A stretch of DNA of 64,000 bases from Amphiduros pacificus (Eukaryota; Annelida; Polychaeta; Phyllodocida; Hesionidae): NCBI GenBank assembly GCA_949316495.1, contig OX439006.1, forward strand, positions 49,641,939 through 49,705,938, written 5' to 3'. Each line of letters starts with the position of its first letter. Position 1 is the stretch's first letter. Both the position numbers and the translations under genes were made by a program. Below are positions 20,215 to 30,430 of this stretch, piece after piece. The notes beneath the pieces are model-generated. The model was not told the origin of the DNA and ran no database searches. It saw only the letters and a list, made by a program, of their open reading frames with translations.

Positions 20215-20350
20215 GGAGATCAGATAGGGAGAATACCAACAACAGTTTCGATCTTATTCAATCTCTTCAGCTGAATGGGGACTGACTGCATAATCCTAAT
20301 TCTTGTTTATGTAGTGGAGGTGCCGGCACCTCTGGAGGTGCTGTTCCTTC
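20215..20350 (-). promoter_or_regulatory. Dispersed core-promoter repeat, copy 2
   Basis: On the minus strand, a GCACCTCC palindrome (about 20,316-20,333) precedes TACATAAACAAG and then CAGTCAGTCCCC with the initiator A at 20,283, about 31 bases from the TATA-like box. TGTTGGTATT follows. It is homologous to copies at 13,488 and 38,925. The TATA box has drifted, but its distance to the initiator is kept. Confidence 0.5.
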
Positions 20351-20544
20351 ACTGATAGCACCTCCGGAGTTGCGCATATTGCTCATAAGAACCTAAATAT
20401 AAAGGTTTCATCTTTTTTCGGTATTAAGTCATTTCTGTTATTCTGAGTGTATTCTTCCTCATTTGCAAAATAGAAAAATCAATTTATGGTTTCCTAAGTG
20501 CATATTACTCAAACAGAACACCAATATAGATTTCACCTTCATCA

Positions 20545-21055
20545 TGAAAATTGTAATTTACCCAACGAGGATTCAAACACTGGACCTTTAGCATTGAAGA
20601 GATACATCTTTGGGGTCACAACATTGTATTAAAAATTGAAATTGGCTTTATGTTACAGTTTCTTTGCATGTGTCATTGCTCAAAATAAACCCAAATATGT
20701 TGATTCCAACATATATTGTTTTCTGTTATAAAGTTTTTGTGATTTTATTTATATTTTATTTTTTGTATTTTCTCCATTTTCAAAAATTGAATAATTTTAT
20801 GTTTTTTCATATCATTCAAATAAGATCCCAATATGAAGATTTTCATCTATTTTTTTTAAGTCATTATTTTAAAGAATAGTTCTGCATATATATTTTGAAT
20901 AATTCTTGATTTATATTTTGATTTGCATATAGCTGAAATAAAATTTTTATAATGAAGATTTCATCTTCAGCATGGAAAAAGAACTCCCAACCAGGAATTG
21001 AAACCCAGACCTTTGGCATGGGAGACAGATGTCTTCACCACTGAGCCATGTTAAA
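20545..21055 (-). repeat. Two decayed tRNA-like (SINE-head) remnants
   Basis: On the minus strand about 21,050-20,985 reads TGGCTCAGTGGTGAAGAC (A-box-like) followed by GGTCTGGGTTTCAATTCC (B-box-like). A similar decayed unit with GGTCCAGTGTTTGAATCC lies at about 20,615-20,550. They resemble a tRNA-Gly-like SINE head in AT-rich DNA. A functional tRNA is unlikely: stems are poor and the flanks are repeat-like. Confidence 0.4.
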
Positions 21056-21539
21056 ATGTATGATTCGGTCTTCTCATTGGTATATCACACAAATAGTCAT
21101 GACCTTCATCACAATATTAAGTTATTTTATGCAGGAAGATTCAGTGATTTCAGGTGTAAAAATTGATATTTTTGTAATGGTCAAGTTTGTATTCAACCTT
21201 TATTTTTCTCTCAATGTTTTTGAAAAATAGAAAGTCTGTTTCACTAGGATCACTGAATTTTCTTCCCAACAATGAAATTGTCTCCACAATGAAATGAAAT
21301 CAACACAGCTAAAAACAAGCCTACTGCTGTTGTGTAATCTGTAGAACTAAATTGCTTGTCTTCTTTATTTACAAAACTATCATCAAGGAAATTGAAAACA
21401 AAGATACTATTTTGAAAGAAATATACTTGTAATCATATCTTATAATTCAAATATTGTAGTGTTTAAATATTGATCAATGTCATCAATACTTTAATTTTCA
21501 TAGGGAATGTTTTTTAACACTGTCAATGGTTTAACTTGC

Positions 21540-21800
21540 AGTTACAATCTGGATGGTATGACATCATACCATTGTTCTATAAAAAATTCTGAACCAATCT
21601 GTGGCTCTGTTTTATAACATTTTTTTGTCTCACGAAAGGCGTAAAAATCATATCAAAATAGTTACAAAGTTTTACAAATTCTGCTACAGTTAAGTGTATA
21701 TGAGCGTGTAATTTATGATGGTATAAATTTTATAGTGCATATTTGTGCCCCCAAACTTTTTAATTCTGGCCATTGTTTACCATTGTTCTCCCATCCCTGC
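21540..21800 (+). mobile_element. hAT-like MITE relic
   Basis: Parallels 58,880-59,115 (GGTATGACATCATACCATTG, CTGAACCAATCTG, TTTGTGCCCCCAA in the same order) and ends GTTCTCCCATCCCTG, a decayed form of the MITE terminus CTCTCCCACCCCTG. The left terminus is missing, and much of the interior before the right terminus is shortened. Non-autonomous; no transposase. Confidence 0.6.
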
Positions 21801-23130
21801 ACTTAGGGCCACTCATTGAAAAGACTCATTAATACCCTTAAGGCAAAATTACTGCTGGAAATCCTCAGGCTTAGTCTAAGGCTATTAGCACTGGTGTGGA
21901 GCCTTATTCTACAGGCTATTAAATATAGCAGCAGCAGGCTATTTTCAAGCTTTCATGATTTTAAAATGTCAGTGGGTCAGTCAACTGATGCACTCTTCAT
22001 AAGGCCAAAACGAATTTCCTGCAACAGCTATTCCAATACCTCGGAAATCCATAATGGAGGCAAGGAATTATGTCTGCATGTTACTAATTACATTTAAGGA
22101 TCATTATAAATATAAGTGATAATAAATTAATGTAATTTAACACTCAGCATATTTCAACATAAGTGAAGCAGTGACCAATAAATAAGATGAAACTATTCAC
22201 TCATCAACCCACTCACTCACCAACCCACTCACTCACCAACCCACTCACCCAGGCACTGCACCAGGCACTCACCCATGCACTCACCCACTCACTACTTATT
22301 CACCCACCATCTCAACCACCTCATATGCAAACCGATCAATTCAACCAATGAAATATATCAAACAAAAGTTGTCTTTTTCAAGTTGTGCAAACAAACCTAA
22401 TCTGACCTTAAAATTAAAAGACTGTCTTATATTCCTATTAACATTGTACTGGATGAAACTGCAGTGCTAAATAGTGACCAATACGTTAGTGAATGAAAGT
22501 ATGCACATAATCCTTTCAGTGCACTGGAACATACTTTGTAACAAAAAAAGAACATGAGAATAATTTTTTTTCTAAACCCATAACATGTAAGGTCCTTAAG
22601 AAACTACCTTATTGTTAGTGTTTCACAGCTTGGGAAGTACTATCAGAAATTATTTGGAACATAAAACAATGAGTGTGAATGCTTTCGCTGCTCTGAATTT
22701 AGGTTGTTAATACCCCACCTTAATAGCCTGTCCTCAGATAGATGCTTTCGTTGATAGTGAACTATTTGGCACCGGAGAAACTGTGGCATATGCATGGCCC
22801 CAATAGGGCAAAATCTGTTTTAGGGACATAAACATTTTTATAAATTGACACAAAATGACACACCTTTCTTTATTGTTACACCCCTAGAATAGAATACCAC
22901 CCAAGTTAAATCGAATTGACAATGAAATCTTTTTAAGGATATAGCAACCTATTTATGAAAATTATTCATGAAATCTCAACAATCAGAATGATTGGAAATG
23001 AGCCCAAGAACAAGCCAAACGGTGCAGAAATTGCCCACATGAATGCCTAGCAGGTCAGTGATCTTTATATTCTCAGAGCATTCTACTGCATGCACAATGG
23101 AGAAGGTTTAGATAGGTTACTGTCTATTTT
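21800..23130. other. AT-rich spacer with CACTCACC tandem repeat
   Basis: No gene recognised. At 22,196-22,310 there is a degenerate tandem repeat of CACTCACCAACC units. Confidence 0.5.
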
Positions 23131-23138
23131 GCTATTTA

Positions 23139-23600
23139 TCAAATGATTGATAACAAGGCATCAAAAGGCATCAAAAGAATATTCTGCATTACATCAGTAG
23201 TTCTCACTACTTTTGCCACCATTGCCCAGTTTTGACATTGTTTGAAATCTGGACCACCATGTCCAGTCAAGTATTGGAAGGAATGAATGGATGAAGGAAT
23301 GGTCATCCCCATGGGTTGCACTAGTACTCTTCTTCTGTCTTGCATAAGAATATTCAGCTGCTGCTGCATGCATGACAACTTTTCAGAGAATTCTCTCTGT
23401 TGGGCAAGATGAATCTTTTTCAATTCCTCCAATTCCATTTCCAACTGGTGATATTCCTCTTTAGCATATTTGCTTTCTTGTTTAATGATGTGTCTAACAG
23501 ATTCTCTCTGATTCTGATGTGAGTCTATATTATCTTTAGAATCTTCACTCGTTGCATTCTCGTCTCTTTCATTGCATTGTGAAACTTTCTCTGGTACCAC
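23139..23600 (-). CDS. Unrecognised coiled-coil protein (153 aa)
   Basis: The N-terminal third is acidic and polar. Residues of about 45-95 form a heptad-rich, Glu/Leu/Gln-rich coiled coil (HQLEMELEELKKIHLAQQ), followed by a basic patch (DRRR) and a Gly/Pro-containing tail. No family recognised. It faces away from the plus-strand frames of the cluster. The start is uncertain. Confidence 0.4.
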   Translation of the reverse strand: MVPEKVSQCNERDENATSEDSKDNIDSHQNQRESVRHIIKQESKYAKEEYHQLEMELEELKKIHLAQQREFSEKLSCMQQQLNILMQDRRRVLVQPMGMTIPSSIHSFQYLTGHGGPDFKQCQNWAMVAKVVRTTDVMQNILLMPFDALLSII

Positions 23601-24082
23601 TCTGCTCAGTACATCAACATTGCTTCATTGGTAGTCGTTTTTCTTTAACAATTGAACCTTATTGCCATTCAAGGTGACGGTTCCCTGTGCCAACATATTA
23701 TTCACAAGGCCAGCAACAACAAACACACCATACCTGCCAAAGTTCTCTTTCACATCCCACCTAGGATGACACCATATGTTGGGAGCAGTGTACATGTTGC
23801 CTCCTTCAGAAAGATTTACCGAGCATTTTGTGGGATTTCTTATTCAATTTTTAATAATATTCTTGTCAGTTTCATTTTACACAACTATTTGAACATCTTT
23901 GCAGATTGGCGGGACCACCACGGCTCGGCCATCGATAAGAAAGAAAGAAGAACGGCACTTTCGCCTAGTTCATACCTTAAGGCCTTCAGACACTGAAGAA
24001 TCATTAGACAACTTAGAGATTGTGCTGACCATGCAAAGGATCCAAAATGTTATGAAAGACATGGGATTAAATCACAAAGAAA

Positions 24083-24625
24083 TTGAGCAGCAAAAATAAA
24101 GTCCTGATCATACAGATAGCAGAGGTGATTGCCCAGTGGAGAGCAGTGCTTGAGGTTTATGCAAGCATTCACTATGACTACAAGGTTGGTTCACCAAGAC
24201 TTGATCAGAGTCTGAATGACTACAACATGTATTTGGCGAGAGCTATGAAGGTTAAGATGAGAAATCTAAATGCAAAAGACATGGTAAGTCGCCATATGAT
24301 GAGGGTTGTGGTGGATCCATCAGATATACTGAGTGCAACCACACTTGTTATCCAGTTGACAGATTCACAATATTCAAACTTTGCACGGACACTCATCCAA
24401 AAGTGCCTGTGTAAAGACATGACTGATATGAAGACAGTGATGATATTTGACAGAGAAGTGGTCTACCAGACACATCGCATTGAAGACTCGATTGATTTTG
24501 TCAATGTGCAAGAACAATACTCTCAACTCCCTGAGTTTGCCTGTGACATTTTACATGGAAAACTGACGAATACTTCGAACATGGCTTCTTTTCTGAGAAA
24601 GCTTAATGTCAAGGAGAAAGCTTAA
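24083..24625 (+). CDS. Unrecognised protein (about 180 aa)
   Basis: The frame opens without ATG (first codon TTG), so the true start or an upstream part is unknown. The content is protein-like: amphipathic helices, few low-complexity runs, Met-rich (LNAKDMVSRHMMRVVVDPSD). The next frame's ATG at 24,625 overlaps its stop codon (TAATG). No family recognised. Confidence 0.4.
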   Translation: MSSKNKVLIIQIAEVIAQWRAVLEVYASIHYDYKVGSPRLDQSLNDYNMYLARAMKVKMRNLNAKDMVSRHMMRVVVDPSDILSATTLVIQLTDSQYSNFARTLIQKCLCKDMTDMKTVMIFDREVVYQTHRIEDSIDFVNVQEQYSQLPEFACDILHGKLTNTSNMASFLRKLNVKEKA

Positions 24626-25014
24626 TGTCAAGGAGGCTTCGCACACTTGCAGCAAAACAGCTCCTCTTGACAGACCAAAACTGGATAGACCTCTACAAAT
24701 CAGATGCTGCAGTGAACATTCTTCAACTTGAGAATGATTTAGAGCAAGCCATGAACCAGAGTGTACATCAATGCTACAAACCACTGAAGGGAATGACACA
24801 ATTACTGCATACTCCAGGAGGAGTATACAATGCTTATGGAGATACTTTAACCCCTAACACTGTATTGATATCATCAAAACATGCATGTGAGGAAGATTCA
24901 AGCGGAGATACTCTAACCCCTAACACTGTATTGATATCATCAAAACGTGCTTTTGAGGAAGATTCGAGCAGTACTGATATTGCAACCAAGAAACAAAAAA
25001 CATGCATGGTTTAA
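24625..25014 (+). CDS. Unrecognised protein with repeated C-terminal motif (129 aa)
   Basis: Helical N-terminal half (AKQLLLTDQNWIDLYKSDAA). The C-terminal half has two near-identical copies of GDTLTPNTVLISSK followed by acidic residues, and ends in a KKQKT basic stretch that could act as a nuclear signal. Poly(A) signals AATAAA follow within 15 bases (25,019 and 25,027). No family recognised. Confidence 0.4.
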   Translation: MSRRLRTLAAKQLLLTDQNWIDLYKSDAAVNILQLENDLEQAMNQSVHQCYKPLKGMTQLLHTPGGVYNAYGDTLTPNTVLISSKHACEEDSSGDTLTPNTVLISSKRAFEEDSSSTDIATKKQKTCMV

Positions 25015-25018
25015 ATTT

Positions 25019-25068
25019 AATAAAACAATAAAAAAAAGACATATCTTGCTTGTCGATTATTTTTTATT
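25019..25068. terminator. Convergent poly(A) signals
   Basis: AATAAA at 25,019-25,024 and 25,027-25,032 on the plus strand serve the frame ending at 25,014. AATAAA on the minus strand at 25,068-25,063 would serve the frame ending at 25,158. The two 3' ends lie under 150 bases apart. Confidence 0.5.
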
Positions 25069-25157
25069 TGATTTTGGAAGGAGGGATTAACACATATAAA
25101 AATCAATGTCATGGCTTGAATAACATTAGCTGTCATCGTTAGAATGGTAGGTAGAGA

Positions 25158-25853
25158 TTACACGTTTGGACATTCCTTTGTATATGTAGAGGAAGATATG
25201 CTCAAGTCACTGATGAGTTCATAAGACCTGTGTAGTTCCTCTGTTGTTACCCCATGATTGCATTGCTCTTTAATTACATCATTCTGTAATCTTGGTTGCA
25301 AACAGTTTGATACAAGACCAACACAGTTCATGAGAAAGTCCATGCTAGTGTAGACGATACAAGTATGCAGGCATGTGTGTTGAATCTGAGTCAGAGTATA
25401 TTTGGTCGAGTCCCTATAACGGTTGGTACGTAGTGACATGTGTAGACTCACTGCTGCTGCAAAGGGAAGGATCACCTCAAAGCTAGACAGTTGACTATTG
25501 TTCTTTGTTCCAACTTCCACAATGACGCAGGAGATTAAGACTGCCAAACCACCAAGGAGCACCTTTGGGTTTATCATCTTTTCTGTTCGGGAATCATCAG
25601 TCTCGGTGATCGATGACCTTTCTCTTGTGTGGAACCGAAGATTGGAGAAGGTGAGAAGGTTCCACATGCCGAAAATGGCAGTTTGAACAAATCTAAAGAA
25701 GAGTTCGCTCACTGTGTAAGTCCAACCAAGGACTGGTCCCAGTACAGTGGTGGGACACATTTTTGAGATGGAATTCACATGATTCACATAGGCTACTGAC
25801 AAAAAAACCAGGGAGTAAAAAAAATCAGAGGACCATTCTAACCCCAGGCCCAC
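25158..25853 (-). CDS. Unrecognised multi-pass membrane protein (231 aa frame)
   Basis: Hydrophobic segments at about 10-25, 35-70, 95-115 and 125-140 (VLLGGLAVLISCVIVEVG is the clearest) alternate with charged loops, and a Ser/Thr-rich tail follows. It looks like an integral membrane protein. The first ~12 codons are read from the LINE 5' fragment at 25,828-25,862, so the true start is probably further in, or the N-terminus was replaced by that insertion. No family recognised. Confidence 0.4.
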   Translation of the reverse strand: MGLGLEWSSDFFYSLVFLSVAYVNHVNSISKMCPTTVLGPVLGWTYTVSELFFRFVQTAIFGMWNLLTFSNLRFHTRERSSITETDDSRTEKMINPKVLLGGLAVLISCVIVEVGTKNNSQLSSFEVILPFAAAVSLHMSLRTNRYRDSTKYTLTQIQHTCLHTCIVYTSMDFLMNCVGLVSNCLQPRLQNDVIKEQCNHGVTTEELHRSYELISDLSISSSTYTKECPNV

Positions 25854-25932
25854 ATGGGGACCCCTTTAGTCGCCTTTTACGACATGCTGGGGGCAGTGGG
25901 GCTATTCTTTTATCCCTGCATCCACAGGGGAG
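25828..25932 (-). mobile_element. I/Nimb-like LINE 5'-end fragment, two heads in tandem
   Basis: On the minus strand 25,932-25,859 matches the first ~75 bases of the LINEs at 14,097 and 48,342 (CTCCCCTGTGG..GGG then CATGTCGTAAAAGGCGACTA). Immediately after, 25,862-25,828 reads TCCCCATGTGGGCCTGGGG, which looks like the start of a second, related 5' end. A 5'-end fragment without its 3' part is unusual for target-primed insertion. Confidence 0.65.
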
Positions 25933-26023
25933 ATAGTGACAGAGAAAATGCCAACACTCATAATATAGTGACAGAGAAACTGCCAACAATCATAATATAG
26001 TGACAGAGAAACTGCCAATACTC

Positions 26024-26029
<6 letters not shown>
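25933..26029. repeat. 32-bp minisatellite, left part
   Basis: Three units of ATAGTGACAGAGAAACTGCC plus a 12-base remainder. More units, increasingly diverged, occur at 27,964-27,977 and 28,177-28,440, so one array was split by the LINE and SINE insertions between. Confidence 0.85.
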
Positions 26030-26071
<42 letters not shown>

Positions 26072-26102
26072 TTTGTATAGCGCTGATACCAGACAAGTCT
26101 GT

Positions 26103-26852
26103 TCATAGCGCTGAGTTCAGGACATGCATCCTGAAGAGATGAGTTTTCAGCCTACTCTTAAACGAGGAGACTGAAGTACTTGTCCTAATATTAGTAGGCA
26201 AGGAATTCCATAGTCGTGGACCAACAGATGAGAAGGCCCTGTCACCTATTGTTCTTAGCCTAGTATTAGGTACCTGTAGGTGGGTGCCATCATTGGATCT
26301 TAGACAGCGTTCACCTTCTTTAATCAGGAGTAGGTCCCGCAAGTAAGGCGGAGCCTTACCATTAAGGGCTTTCCAGGTTAGTAGAAGAATTTTAAAATCA
26401 ATTCTCGCGTGAACAGGAAGCCAGTGTAGTTCCCTTAGTTTTCCTGAAATGTGATCAAATTTCCTGATTTTTCCAACTACCCGTGCTGCAGAGTTTTGGA
26501 GGTATTGCAGTTTCCTGATGTCAGTTTTTGGAAGACCCGCCAGAAGACCATTACCATAGTCAAGGGTGGATGTAACAAAAGCATGGGTAAGTGTTACCGC
26601 GGTCTTCTCGTCTAGACAATGTCTGATGGCCGCCAAGTTCCTGATGTGATAATAGCCTTTTTGACACATTTTCCTGATCTGGGCCTTCATGTCCATGTTG
26701 GAGTCAAATGTGATACCAAGGTCAACCACTGACTGACTAGGAGCAATATCAGAGTCACCTACTCTGATTGTGGTTGGGATACTGCTATGGGTGGTAGTAC
26801 TGTACCTGTCAGTACATATGAGCATCTCAGTTTTTCCATCATTTATCTTCAT
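26103..26852 (-). pseudogene. L2-like RT, C-terminal piece (249 aa)
   Basis: Begins MKINDGKTEMLIC and runs through VVDLGITFDSNMDMKAQI, TLDYGNGLLAGL and RLWNSLPTNIR to the ORF end, ending 33 bases before the position where the tail-proximal UTR starts. It overlaps the preceding piece by four bases in another frame; one frameshift separates them. Confidence 0.88.
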
Positions 26853-27877
26853 CTTGTTTGATATGAGGAATTTCTGACTTCACTGACACACTCCTCCAGT
26901 TTGTGTCTGCTCATATCTACATGATGGGGAGAAGCGTGGTCAACAGGGATGTAGATCTGAGTGTCATCTGCATAAATGTGATAGCTCAGACCATATTTGG
27001 CAAGTATATCAGATAGGGGTGTCATGTAGATGGTGAACAGTATAGGGCCCAGGACTGAGCCTTGGGGAACCCCATATTTTAAGGATTTGAAACGGGATCT
27101 ATGGATCCCCACCTTGACACATTGCTTTCTGTCCATTAGGTATGACCGAATCCAGGAGAGTGCATGACCTTTGACGTTGCATCTATCCCTAAGCCTGTCC
27201 AGTAGGATTTGATGGTCAATAGTGTCAAAGGCAGCGGAAAGGTCAAGCAACAGTAAGATAACTGCCTTTCTATTGTCTAGGCAACCCAAGATATCATTTT
27301 GCACTTTTAATAAAGCGGTTTCAGTGCTGTGATATTCTTTGTAGGCTGATTGAAACTTGTCAGTAAGACCATTCCTTACAAGATGGGGGACTAGTTGGTC
27401 TGCAACCGCCCTCTCAGTTAGTTTAGATACAAATGTTAGGTTGGAAACAGGCCTATAGTTTTTTTCAACCAGTTCTAGGCCCAGTTTCTTCAGCAGGGGT
27501 GTTATGATGGCTATTTTCATATTTTCCGATACTGCTGATTCCATCAATGATTTATTTATGATGGAAGTAATTATTGGTAGGAGGTCATCTAAGAGGTCAA
27601 GCAAGAGCCAGGTTGGGATTGGATCCAGGTCACATGACTTCTTTGCAGACCTTTTGACCAATTTCCGTACATCGTCCATGGTTAAGGGTGTGAACCTTTC
27701 CAGACATGTAGTACTATTGTTCGCAGTGACACCTGGTGGCGAAGTTTGGCAGGATGGAGCATTATCAATGTCCAGGCGGATTCTCTCTATTTTTTCAAGA
27801 AAGAATGTGTTAAACTTCTCAGCTTGAGTGATCTCACAGTCAAATTGGGGCATAGGTGTGTCCTTCTTCTTGTGCAT
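26849..27877 (-). pseudogene. L2-like RT, N-terminal piece (342 aa)
   Basis: Holds most RT motifs: an N-terminal linker with SCDLDPIPTWLL, NYRPVSNL, the catalytic Asp in LLDLSAAFD, GVPQGSVLGP, and YADD. The frame ends VRNSSYQTR by a frameshift just after the YADD region; the partner copy at 47,134 continues in frame with VRNFLISNKMKINDGK at this point. Confidence 0.88.
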
Positions 27878-27976
27878 GACCGTGTCAATGACTCTAAAGA
27901 GCTTTTTAGGGTCATGTTTGTTTTCCTCAACCAGGTTGGAAAAATATGCTGATTGAGCAGATTTATAGTGACAGAG

Positions 27977-28180
27977 ATTTTGTTTGTTTGTTTGTTTGTG
28001 GTTTTACATCACTTTAAACATTATTTCAGTCATTTCATGATGAGACCTACTTGTAGCAGATATAGAGCTGATTCACTGAATTGTCATGTCGCAGGTCCTT
28101 GACATGACAACCCACCCGGTCACAGATTTACAAGGACAACGGGTTAACCCTTTGGCACAGGCCTCAGCTCATGTGTGAAA
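27977..28180 (-). mobile_element. SINE family 1, 5'-truncated copy
   Basis: On the minus strand it matches the body of the SINE at 4882-5198 from the CACATGAGC region to the (CAAA)n tail but lacks the tRNA-like head. ATAGTGACAGAGA occurs on both sides; since that is also the minisatellite unit, it cannot be counted as a sure target duplication. Confidence 0.85.
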
Positions 28181-29094
28181 TAGTGACAGAGAAACTGCCA
28201 ACAATCATTAAATAGTGATATAATGATTACCAACATGTACATGATGTATAACATAGTGACCTAAAAGATGTAACAATGTTTACATTGTTGGGTCATACTT
28301 ACTAATGCTCATTATATTGTGACAGAGACTGCCAACACTCAATTATCAATTATATATTGACCTAATGAATCCCAACATTCATTATGTATTGACCTCAGTA
28401 ATAATTCCAAACATTCATTAAATTGTGAGCCAATGAATCCAACAATCATTGAATTAATGCTAAAAATAAGCTATTCCAGTCATATAATGCAATGCATGCT
28501 TTATATTATTGCATTTCGCTACTAAAGGTCAGTGTGTGTTGTTGAATTCTGAAAAAACCTAGGCCAATGTCCTTAGAGCTGCTGTTCATGCTGTTCATTG
28601 CTTTTTGTGAACATTTTCTTGAAATGGCTGCAAAGTGCTTCATAAATATTCATTTAAATCCCTTTCCAGAGCAGACTTGAGCAGACAATTTTTGACAATG
28701 AAAAAGCACATTACATATTGAATTTGTTATCTGATATTTGTCATGTTCTTCAAAATGGCAGTCTCCCTGACAACTTATGGATAGCTATTTTTTCAAAAGT
28801 AAAAAACAACAAAATTCTGAACCTAATGGAAAATATATAGAATTTGTACTCCAAAAATACATCTTACCTACTAATAGCTAAGAACTTCATCCAGTAGTTT
28901 CAAAGAAGATCAAAGTTAATGGACACACAGAATGACAGAAAATTCCTCCCCCTCATTGCAGAAGGGTTAGACATAACTTAAATTAATTCTAATTCTCAAT
29001 AGTAAATGCTCCATAGTATTTACATACTCTCTTTGCATTGATACCAACTTACAACTCTTGAATCATTTCAAATGTTAAATATCATTCCATTTTC
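28181..29094. other. Decayed minisatellite, then AT-rich spacer
   Basis: Units related to AGTGACAGAGAAACTGCC fade out by about 28,450. Beyond that there is no gene or recognisable repeat. Confidence 0.5.
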
Positions 29095-29107
29095 TTCCAT
29101 GTGTATG

Positions 29108-29289
29108 ACCGGCCCCACTAGCACAATTGGTAGAGTGTAGCCTTAAATGGTTTAGTAAGTGGAGGACGGGAGATGCTGGGTTCACTACTACCGGCAGTGT
29201 TACTTTCACACTGGTTAAAAGGCTTGAAAGTCAACCTGATGCAGCCATAGTTGCTGAAAGGGTCGTAAAAGCACCATTTCCATTTCCAT
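29108..29289 (+). mobile_element. tRNA-derived SINE, family 2, with 13-bp target duplication
   Basis: Starts ACCGGCCCCACTAGCACAA, has a tRNA-like head (AATTGGTAGAGTG) and a B-box-like segment near 29,165-29,190 (GAGATGCTGGGTTCACT), then a body and a (CCATTT)n tail. TTCCATGTGTATG is present at 29,095-29,107 and 29,290-29,302, an exact 13-bp duplication. A second, older copy is at 39,272-39,455. Confidence 0.85.
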
Positions 29290-29302
29290 TTCCATGTGTA
29301 TG

Positions 29303-30400
29303 TTTTTTTCATCTAAAAATACTCTTTGATTTGACAAAATATACTAAATACAGCTGGTAACCTTGAAAAATAGAGGTTTTTGGCATCTAAAAAAATTATC
29401 AATTATTCTGTCTGCAAGTTTGAGCATAAGTTGAAAACCATTCACATATGTCCTGAGCTGTTTCTCCCACTATTCTGTAGTCTGATTGGCTGATTCAAAA
29501 GGTGGGAATACAAAATTCTACTGACCAACATATTATTAATGACCAAGATTATACTGGACAACTCACCAATCAGAGTACAAAATTAATACCAGCAAAACAT
29601 CTACTTGATTATGCATAAATATGAGGCCACACAAGCCCATATCATGACTTCACATTGTGAGGCATTATTTGGTAGGGCATATCTGAAGAGATGTGTTGTT
29701 AATTATTGTCATGTAATTACCCTGTGTGATACCATTTGGTCAGGTCATTACAGTAACTGCAATCCCGACATGGCCATGGAATTGGACACACAACCATTGG
29801 ATCACCACATAGAAAGCTTTTGATGTAACTGTACCATGGCCCACTGCCCTGAGTGTGATATGATTAAAATTCTGCAACATTTAAACATTGAATGCTTATG
29901 GTAATCTTATATAAATATCTATACATTCTACATTTATACAAAATAAATTATCATAGTTGTACATGTATATTCAAATGAAATGATAGCCTTCAAGACATAC
30001 TTTTTATTATTTCATGTCTGTGAAAGAGTTGATATCAGAAATATACAATTTAACACTGTAAAATAAAAATAGGAATTTGAAAAAAACAAAAATTCAAGTT
30101 GAAATTATACTGAAACACTGAAATGTATAATGATATTACACATATTAATGACATATTAATTCAAGTATAATTCTGGATCAGGGAGTCAACCATTGAAGAC
30201 AAATAATGCCGCTACTATGGCGCCACCCATATAGGTCAAGTAGCTAATTCTTTCAGTAAATAACTATATGTTGTATAATATATGGTGATTTGTATCTCCA
30301 TCTGCTAAAAAGTACATACTTATTCATACATCAAATAGAGGCTGTGAAAACCTTATTCACTAAATATGTTGAAAATAAACAGATATAAGAAGGATGAATT
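29303..30400. other. AT-rich spacer, no gene
   Basis: No coding frame with recognisable content. The 72-aa frame at 29,605-29,823 shows no family features. Confidence 0.5.
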
Positions 30401-30430
30401 CACCTTGTATTATTACAGTGAAGAGATTCT

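Larger units (their letters stand above)
23139..25853. other. Compact cluster of unrecognised intronless frames, possible viral fossil
   Basis: Four substantial frames lie in 2.7 kb with little space between them: minus 23,139-23,600, plus 24,083-24,625 and 24,625-25,014, minus 25,158-25,853. The plus and minus groups converge on paired poly(A) signals at 25,019-25,068. Such packing, lack of introns and mixed strands are unlike the host gene here and resemble DNA-virus gene order. I recognise no hallmark protein (no polymerase, capsid or terminase), so family is unknown; a large-DNA-virus fragment is only a guess. The left side looks partly broken; one end abuts a LINE fragment. Confidence 0.35.
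26025..27963 (-). mobile_element. L2-like LINE, copy 1, 5'-truncated
   Basis: A (TTA)n tail at 26,069-26,025 (minus sense) follows the 3' UTR. The coding part has RT with LLLDLSAAFDTIDHQ, GVPQGSVLGP and YADDTQIY and a conserved C-terminal region (LHWLPVHARIDFK). It begins near 27,963 inside the linker before the RT, so the endonuclease is missing. It is inserted in the 32-bp minisatellite, with ATAGTGACAGAGA on both sides. The 5' truncation is the normal result of target-primed reverse transcription. Confidence 0.9.
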
